Of a stretch of 64,000 nucleotides of DNA, positions 56,703-64,000 are shown one piece after another. A model generated the notes under the pieces. The model saw nothing but the letters and a program-made list of their open reading frames with translations. It had not been told where the DNA came from and searched no databases. The stretch is from Adiantum capillus-veneris (Eukaryota > Streptophyta > Polypodiopsida > Polypodiales > Pteridaceae), in the NCBI GenBank assembly GCA_014529385.2, contig CM043952.1, forward strand, positions 149,819,057-149,883,056. The letters run 5' to 3'. Both the position numbers and the translations under genes were made by a program. Every line of letters starts with the position of its first letter. Position 1 is the first letter of the stretch.

Positions 56703-56906
56703 ATGCTCTAATATCAATTGAAAGAACGCATGCACATATGCCTGAATATATGAGAGAGGAAGGATAATAAGGAGACTTTATGTGGGTGAAGCTAATCTCT
56801 CAAGTAGAAGATTGTAAGAGCTTCTTATTCTTGTATATGTATAGAAAATAAGAGGAGGACCGGACACCGTGTCCTGCCAGGGTAAGGCACACTACCTTAC
56901 CCCAAT
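56703..56906 (-). mobile_element. Short copia-like LTR with primer site, minus strand
   Basis: Minus-strand LTR end CTTTCA followed by ATTGATATTAGAGCATGG, a primer site (56703-56717) with two changes from TGGTATCAGAGC. The LTR body is colinear with 41487-41671. The far end, near 56906, is inferred from that alignment, since the TGTTGG start is not conserved. Confidence 0.4.
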
Positions 56907-58089
56907 AGGTAACGTTTGAAAATATTGGATAAAAAAACTAAAAAAGCATGAGGTAATCAATTGTAGACAACATGGTTGCCATCACCAACTTCAACTTGCT
57001 TCTTGTCATCAGCTTGAGCCTGCTCGCCAATGCTAGCTTGAGTCAGCACAAAGGGATTGCATTGCTAGGTTGCCTTATGAGCAAGAGCCTTGGGCATCAA
57101 GATCCAAGAAGGTAGAAACACACACTTGAGCTCCAGCTACTTGCATTCGATTTGGGATAGAAAATGGTGGAGCAAGACGACCATGAAAAGCATGACATAC
57201 AATGCCTTCATGTTAGGGATGTACAAATGTTGTTTGGGTAGGCCCATGGAGGTAATACTTTTCTCTTCAAATGAGTGGGTGAGGTTGCAGCCTTCCAAAA
57301 GCCTTGCTTACCATGAAAAGCTGGAGGTTGCATATGTTGAGACACACACACACATAGACCACAAAACCCTACAGGGGATCTCATGCAAGTGCAATTGATA
57401 ACAACAACTATGGATGTGGCAAGTGTTGGGAAATGATGCATGTCCCACTTGTAGTGTTGAGCACTAGAAAAGCAAGGAAATATAGTGGCTACTTGCACGC
57501 ACGTTATAATATTGAAGCAATAATAAGGAACCTTTAACTCCATGGCAGTGAGGGTCCAACTTGCATGTTATATCATCATAGATACATTTTTCTCAAATTT
57601 ACCCCTCCCACTTATCCTAACTTAATTGCGTATATGTTGACAATGGCAAAAAACTCCCCTCACCATCATATGTTAATTGTAGATATTACTTACTCGCAGC
57701 TTTCATATTTGAATCGTAGGAATCTTGCTGGATTCCAAGCAAGACTAGTTGGCTCTACACTAATTTTTTTTCTAAGTCTTTGAAGATTCCCCATAGCCTA
57801 GTGAGGTCACAAAAAATATCAAGTGTGAGGGTCCAATGAGGCTCCTGGGCTCTCACTAGGCTTGGGGATTGAGACTTAAGTTTGGGTGGCCATTTTGGGC
57901 ACATGAGTTGGAGGGGGTGTAGGAAGATTCAACGGTAGTAGCATCATGGGCAATCAAGTGATCATTGTGGGGTGCAAAAGCAATGCATAGGTGAGCTTGG
58001 TACTAGTTTGGAGTGAGGGTGGGTGTCCATGTTGTTGATGCACCTATGGCCCCACACATAGTAGGTGGGATCCCTAGAGACAAAGAGAA
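56907..58089. other. Unassigned sequence
   Basis: No gene or repeat family could be recognised. The longest frame (57090-57398, 102 codons) shows no domain. Confidence 0.3.
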
Positions 58090-59150
58090 TGACCTCTTAC
58101 TTCTCTTCCTCTCTTTCGTTTTCCATTGCCTCAAAGTTCACAATTTCCATTCCACTTTCTATTTGATTGATTTTGAAAGAATTACCCATTTGAAATCAAT
58201 TGGAGGCACTTACTTATCTCTCCCTATTGGCATCTCTAAAACGAAATGTATTAGTTAGAAGATGCTGCTCAAATATTCCCTCTATCCTCATCATCTCACC
58301 CTCACCTCCTCACCATCATCTCTAAAATGAAATGCATTAGTCAAAAGATGCTACTCAAAGATTCCCTCTATCATCATCATCTTACCCTCACCTCCTCTTG
58401 CCTGTGTCACAAGAAAAGCTCAACCTTTCAGTTTCTACTATTTTCAGGTCCTCATTATAGATCTTCTAGTTTCTTTTTCATTTTACCTCTCAATGTTTTG
58501 TCCTAAAGTAATAGAGAATTTTTTCTGGTTTTTCAAATTGTGGAGAGCTAATTTACCTTCTCTTCCTCTCTTTCCTTTTCCATTGCCTTAGGGTTCATCA
58601 TTTCCATTCCACTTTGTTTCCATTGCAATTTCTATTCGAGTGATCATTTCCTAATACATAGCGTAAATACTGCAAGGAAACTCTAAAGAGAACAAAATGC
58701 TGAAGGAAAGGTCGTAAAAAAGAAATATAGAAATGTATCAATGCATAAAATGCAAACTAAAGTAGCTCATTATATAGGCATGGAAAGTCTCTTAACTTCC
58801 ACTTTCGTGGGGCTTTTCATTTCCTAAACTCACCCTTCACTTATGCAGTCGATATGTCTTAAGGAAATTTATTTTTCCATGGTTGGGGAGACCTAATCGA
58901 TTGATTTTGAATGAATTACCCATTTGAAATCAATTGGGGGCACCCACTAATCTTACCCTATTGACATCTCTAAAACAAAATGCATCAGTCAAAAGATAGA
59001 AGATGTTGCTGAAAGATTCCCTTTGTCCTCATCATCTCAGTGTCACCTGATCCTCACCCTCATCTCTAAAATGAAATGCATTAGTAAGAAGACGCTGCTC
59101 AAAGATTCCCTCTGTCCTCGTCGTCTCACCCTCATCTCCTCCTGCCTGCA
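58090..59150. repeat. Dispersed local repeats, about 80 bp and longer
   Basis: CATCTCTAAAATGAAATGCA followed by TTAGTCAAAAGATGCTGCTC and a CCCTCTATCCTCATC word occurs at about 58230, 58316, 58966 and 59071. A longer block (CATTGCCTCAAAGTTCA to GAATTACCCATTTGAAATC) at 58118-58240 is partly repeated at 58582-58640 and 58907-58965. Degenerate duplications; no gene. Confidence 0.65.
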
Positions 59151-59437
59151 TTGCCTTGGCCTTGCGAGCTTGCTTCACCCCCAAAACCTCCCCTTCTCCC
59201 CAAAGCCTTGCCCTCCAGGCTTGCTGCATTCTAATTGACACCTACTGGTTGTTTCTTTTCTCTTGCGTTGCAGCCCGATAGTTGGCAACACCCTTGCAAG
59301 CTATGACCAAGCTCGGCGCTTTCTTCAACAACCCTGGACGGCATTGGTTAAAAATATTGGACTGCATGCCTTTGTGGGGAGGCAGCCCCATTCAGCTGCA
59401 TTCGGCCATCAAAAGCTGACTAAAAGCTTCAACCTGA

Positions 59438-59510
59438 AGTCAACGTGGTAGCTTTGAGTTGTGCACCTCAAGTTCATGAGGCCAATGCTCTACCACTCCG
59501 CCTACATTCC
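59438..59510 (-). ncRNA. Degenerate tRNA-like sequence (possible SINE head)
   Basis: The minus strand reads AGGCGGAGTGGTAGAGCATT, close to the D-arm and box A of plant tRNAs (tRNA-Cys has AGCTCAGTGGTAGAGCATT), followed by a CCTCA..TGAGG stem around TGAACT, where an anticodon arm would be. The T-arm/box B is poor and the acceptor stem does not close well. A working tRNA gene is unlikely; a tRNA-derived SINE head or tRNA pseudogene is plausible. Confidence 0.35.
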
Positions 59511-59977
59511 CTACGTGTTGGAAAGAAAATGTGTGCAACTGATGATAGCGAAAGACCTGCTAGCTACAAGCCCACTTGTGAGTTGGGTGACCAAACCTGC
59601 CAGTCATGCTCACCTATATATAGTGTAGCTAGCAAGCCGATATTAATCTACCGTCACCCTGAACACTCTCATCAATGTCGTCAAGGTGAAGGCATAGCAG
59701 TCATTGCATTTGAAGAAAGGCGAAGCCTGTGCATGATAGAGATGAAAGTGGAAAGACCGTGCTCATGCAACGTGGAAGTCAAACTCCACCTCAATGTGTG
59801 TTTAATGTAGATTGACCTTGCATCTTCATTGTAATGAAAGTTTTTCTCATTTTCTCATGCATGGAGTTATTGCAGATGTAGCAAAACACTATTTGTGTGC
59901 ACCTACGAGTACGACAGGTGGCCTTTGAGGACCTATAGGCTACCAACAAAGGATACAAACACAAGTCAAACTCATGA

Positions 59978-60342
59978 CCACATTGATCCCTAGCCAATGA
60001 ATTAACTAGAAATTTCTCTTACTATTTGTTGATTGGGCTTCTCCAACTTTTACCATTATCCTCATGTGATAGAAATGCAAATGAGTTAAGGCATAAAAGA
60101 GGCATGTTGAGGCTCCTTATCTTGTTCAATGTTAATGCACCCCAAGCAGATAGCTTGAGGCTGCATTGATCCCCATCCAATGAATGAAATTAAAATTTCT
60201 CTTACTATTTGTTGATTGGGATTCTACGGCTTTTACCATATTCTCATGTGGCGGTAATGCGAATGAATTAAGTCATGGAAGAGGCATGAAGAGGCTCCTT
60301 GGCTTGTGCAGTCTTAATGCACCCTAAGCAGATAGCTTGAGG
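59978..60342 (+). repeat. Two-copy tandem repeat, about 180 bp
   Basis: GAAATTTCTCTTACTATTTG and the following words (TTGATTGGG, TTTTACCAT, GAGGCTCCTT, AAGCAGATAGCTTGAGGC) occur in order in 59978-60162 and again in 60163-60342. Confidence 0.8.
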
Positions 60343-60736
60343 CATCATGAATGAATGACACTAAAAAAGTCAATGGCCCAAAGAAACCTGCAAAGTCAAA
60401 GTTATTAGCATCATCATCTAATCTCATATGGCTAAACTACATGTGAACACATTGTGTTGTGGATTGTCAAGACAACACATCCATGTGAAATTGAGATGTC
60501 TCTTGTGAAGTTCAAACTATTTTTTTTCTTCTTGATATTTAAGCTTATATCTTGTAATTACTTGAAAACTTCATAGCTGATCATCTTGGTGCCTACTCCT
60601 CAATCCACTAGTACATAAATCGTAGTTTGTTTTTCTTGCATAGAATTTGATATCTACATCCACCTACCTTTGTTTAAATCATAATCTGTCACTTGTTTGT
60701 CAAATATTTTGGCGTTTTTCAAAGGTGCTGCAATGG
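60343..60736. other. Unassigned sequence
   Basis: No gene, RNA or repeat recognised between the tandem repeat and the solo LTR. Confidence 0.3.
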
Positions 60737-61107
60737 TGTCATAATAACTAATATTGAATTCTCCTAAATGATTTTCTCATGTTAAACTGATCATTTAACA
60801 TGGGGAAGTACCAGGGGAGAAAAAGCTAGATTATTGGTAAGGCTAGCAGACTAGTCATAGTAGGGATCCAAAGGAGGGAAAATAGGGATCCAAAGGGGGA
60901 CCATCTGCAAAAGAGCAATGTGCAAGCAATGGGCTTCAAAGACCTAAGGTTCAGCCCATTAAGGCTTCCAAAATGCTAAGGTTCCAAAATTCAAAGGTTA
61001 AGTCCAATGGTCAATACTCACGAAATTTGGATGCTTGATAGTGTACAAAAAGTGTTTGCAAGCTCCTAAAGAGGAGGGGGCGACCCCTTTAGTAGGGGAT
61101 GAAAGAG

Positions 61108-61201
<94 letters not shown>

Positions 61202-62397
61202 ATGCAAGCCCCTTCACACAAAGGGCATAGTGGACACATGTCAGCTCCCTAGCCCAGTTGCCCCCAAGATGCATTCAAATCCTATTGGATGGCCATAGAG
61301 GACAATTGAGAACTAGGCTAGAGTACTTTTACTTTAGTTCATTTAAAAACACTTAATAAAAGAACCAATAAGAATTAAGCTCTCTAGAAGACTATTGGCC
61401 AGTCTCCCAAGTGGTCCAATGAGCATTCAGCAACCCCATGGCTTGCATGATTCCTATTGGCCAGAAGACTAAGGCGTCCAATGAGAGTTTAATTGCATTA
61501 ATTAATTACCTAAAGTTCTCACAAAAGGGGAAAGGGGGACACTTGTCACAAAGCTATCACTTATGCTTCTCAATTTTCATTGGCTAAGCTTTGCAGGGTC
61601 CAATGGGGTGCTGGCATGAGTAAATTCCAAGAGGGGTCGACCAAGAGAGAGAGGGGGCTGAATTTTGACAAGGCATTATCACACACACACTCACACAATC
61701 TCATGTGTGAAGCAAGAAGACTCTCTCTCTCCTTCTCAAGCTTTAATGGAAAGCTCATCATCTACTCCAAGCTTGCAGAAGGGAGGCCTACACCAACAAC
61801 TCTTAGCTTTGTGATGCAAATCCAATCAAGAGCCAAGATTCAATGCATGCTCATCTCCTCTACCATGATAATTACTAAGCTATGCTAGCTATTATGAGTG
61901 ATTATCTGAGGAGATATACTTCTCTCTCGTAAGACTAATCCTTCTTCCTCTCAATCTACTCTCATACCCCGCTAGCTCTCACCATCTTCGAAGGTGTGTG
62001 AGGTCTTGGGTCTGAGACCGTGAGGGAATTGATGTTGTGTTTTAAAGTGTTTGCTTAGTGATTGAAGCTTCCATCTTCATTGCACTAGCTAGTTATTGAA
62101 GGAACACTAAGAATTGTATTGTAAAATGTCTCCCTCAATGGGGGAAACCTATAATACAAAGCCTTTTGGAGGGGGGACTGACTCCATATAAATCCGGTCC
62201 TCAAATGTTGTCAATAGCTTAATTTCTCTCTCTTTTGAAGTATTGTTCATGCCTATCTTACTAGTAGTTATGCTTTTTGTTGCTCTCTCCATCCAAGCAC
62301 TCTTGCTATGCTCATTAGGAATCTATTCTAATGAAATGCTCACTATGTCTATGCTATTTTCTGCTACACACAAGTTACTACGCCATTAAATGTTACA
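60737..62397 (+). mobile_element. Solo LTR of the E3 type
   Basis: TGTCATAATAACTAATATTG at the start and CCATTAAATGTTACA at the end, colinear with the E3 LTRs over 1661 bp. No primer site follows and no polypurine tract precedes it, so the internal region has been lost, presumably by LTR-LTR recombination. Flanks AATGG and GTTGG match only partly. An (AC)n tract of about 45 units (61110-61199) sits where E3 has 22 and 5-6 units. Confidence 0.88.
61110..61199. repeat. (AC)n microsatellite in solo LTR
   Basis: About 45 AC units at the homologous position of the E3 LTR microsatellite (47131-47175). Confidence 0.95.
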
Positions 62398-62436
62398 GTT
62401 GGAGATACGAAGGGGATATAGGGAGGATGGAAGACC

Positions 62437-62438
<2 letters not shown>

Positions 62439-62515
<77 letters not shown>
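62439..62515. repeat. (GA)n microsatellite
   Basis: About 38 GA units, 40 bp right of the solo LTR. Confidence 0.95.
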
Positions 62516-62517
<2 letters not shown>

Positions 62518-64000
62518 CAAAATTTTTATGTGCAAGAAGCGTATTTCAATGAAAAAATCTATTAGATGTATAGAGTAGGCAGTGCCTTTGCATGCTTGGG
62601 TGGTTACATGCATTCAAACTCATTCTACCACTAAAGTAGAACCACAAGCATGATTAATCCTAAAATTCCTCTTGAAGACTAGCTTTTAACAAATTGATAA
62701 GTATATGGACCTATGGAGGAGTCTAACAAGCCATCTGAAACAAGGATGGAAGCCCCCCTTGGATAGCGTAAGGTGGGTGTACTTGCTCTAAAGATAATCA
62801 AAATGGGACAATAGACATAGACTCAACCACTAACAACAAACATAAACAACCCGAGTGGTCTTACCTTATTGTTGGGGGTACCATCATAGCATAGCTCCAA
62901 TGACAAAAAATAATTGTCAATCCAGAGTGATGAGCTACCCGGCGGTTAGGGCATGGAAACACTCATCAATTAGTGATCTAATCATGGCAACACAAATGGC
63001 AAGTGACTCTACCAGATGAGCTTCTCAGCCTATGGAGGATCTAAGCCACGATGTCTGGCAATCTACACATCCACTTATCTTCACCTCTCGACCCAATCAC
63101 ACACACACACACACACACACACACTATCGATTGCAATAATGCACACATCACTAATCCCATGATGCAACACACTAATCACAAGTGCACACACATAGATCTA
63201 TTAAGCATCCATACTCCAATCAAACCTACATGCACAAAAAAAGTGTAGAGGACAATCACACAAGATTAGAGCAAGATTAACCACTAATTCATTAACGATC
63301 TAGCTAATCAAACATCATTAGCAATCAAAAGAGATTATGAGAGAGGCATAGTGAAAGAGAATTAAGCATTGATTAGTATTAACCAAGTCACATGAGCAAG
63401 AAGAATCGCAAGGACTCCATAGCCATCTCACTAAAAAGTGCTCTCACAAATGAGGCTGCGAATCCTAACTCCATTTACACACTACCTTATATACCTAGGG
63501 TAAAAATATGCAATGTTCGGGCGTCCAAGGCCTTTAGGGTTGCACAACTTACTGAATCTGCAACCTAAACACACTAACTGACCTATTATTTACATCTTGG
63601 AACTCTCGTTGTGCCCGTAACACATTACAAATATTAAAATGGCTTGAATTAAATTGGGAAATTACAATACATGGCCATTTTGGAAACTGTGAAAAATAAG
63701 TAGCCCAATCTTCACTTCCTCTTGGTATTGATCTTTGACGTGCACTTGTAATGCTTGGGCCTTTAGCAACTTTTGTTAACTGATGTCGGCTCAGTAGTTA
63801 ACATTATCCCCTTATGATTTTAGTGCCCATACTTGGGCACTGTTAAAAAGTGTCCGTGGAGGTTGTGGAAGGTTATTGATTGGTTGTTGCTGGGCAGGCT
63901 GTGTTGTCTTCATTTTTCATTGAATTTTTTGATAAGATCATTCTATTGTAGCATCTTCATTGGTCCAAGTTTGTCTCTGATGTGAGAGATGGTCACATTT
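62516..64000. other. Unassigned sequence to window end
   Basis: No gene is supported on either strand. A short (AC)n lies at 63098-63124. The composition resembles the other decayed repeat regions. Confidence 0.3.

Noticed and set aside
59438-59510. Functional tRNA gene
   Set aside because: Box B and acceptor stem are poor; a degenerate or SINE-derived copy is more likely.

Overview
The window looks like a piece of a large, repeat-rich land-plant nuclear genome. It holds no bacterial-type gene organisation and no host gene that I can defend. It contains Ty3/gypsy LTR retrotransposons with plant-type initiator-Met primer sites (variants of TGGTATCAGAGC) and C-terminal chromodomains, an L1-type LINE, short Ty1/copia-like LTRs, and long (TC)n, (GA)n, (AC)n and G/C tracts. 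A fern or similar large-genome plant would fit, but the sequence alone does not settle the lineage.

Layout. 1-3.4 kb: decayed retroelement debris (short copia-like LTR, RT scrap, Gag zinc knuckle, polypurine tract). 3.4-13.4 kb: an old gypsy copy (A0) split inside its RT gene by a nearly complete chromovirus, E1 (4281-13055; LTRs about 1.6 kb). 13.4-20.5 kb: three copies of a roughly 0.5 kb unit joined by TC tracts; a LINE with two intact ORFs (14559-19164) sits in the TC tract between copies A and B, and an array of alternately inverted G-rich modules (19686-20224) separates B from C. 22.1-23.3 kb: an AT-rich tandem satellite of about 150 bp units. 24.2-29.2 kb: an antisense LTR with primer-site leaders pointing outward on both sides, gag and protease scraps, and an antisense solo LTR. 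30.4-41.0 kb: chromovirus E2 with 2.7 kb LTRs; each LTR carries a small gag-like ORF, and there is an extra unidentified ORF between the primer site and gag. 41-46.7 kb: copia-like LTR, duplicated debris, a perfect-looking hairpin, and a 0.9 kb repeat P. 46.75-55.18 kb: chromovirus E3 (same family as E1) inserted with a CTCTC target duplication into a second copy of P; the unoccupied first copy is at 42.8-43.7 kb. 55-64 kb: decayed repeats, a degenerate tRNA-like stretch, a solo LTR of the E3 type (60737-62397) and microsatellites.

How the parts relate. E1, E2 and E3 each carry, in order, Gag, protease, RT, RNase H, integrase and chromodomain. All three have frame breaks, so none looks autonomous. 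The LINE is the only element with intact reading frames. Its position inside a TC microsatellite, between two units that are otherwise joined by TC, makes it the most interesting locus: a candidate microsatellite-targeting LINE in a plant. Nested insertions (E1 in A0, E3 in P) give relative ages.
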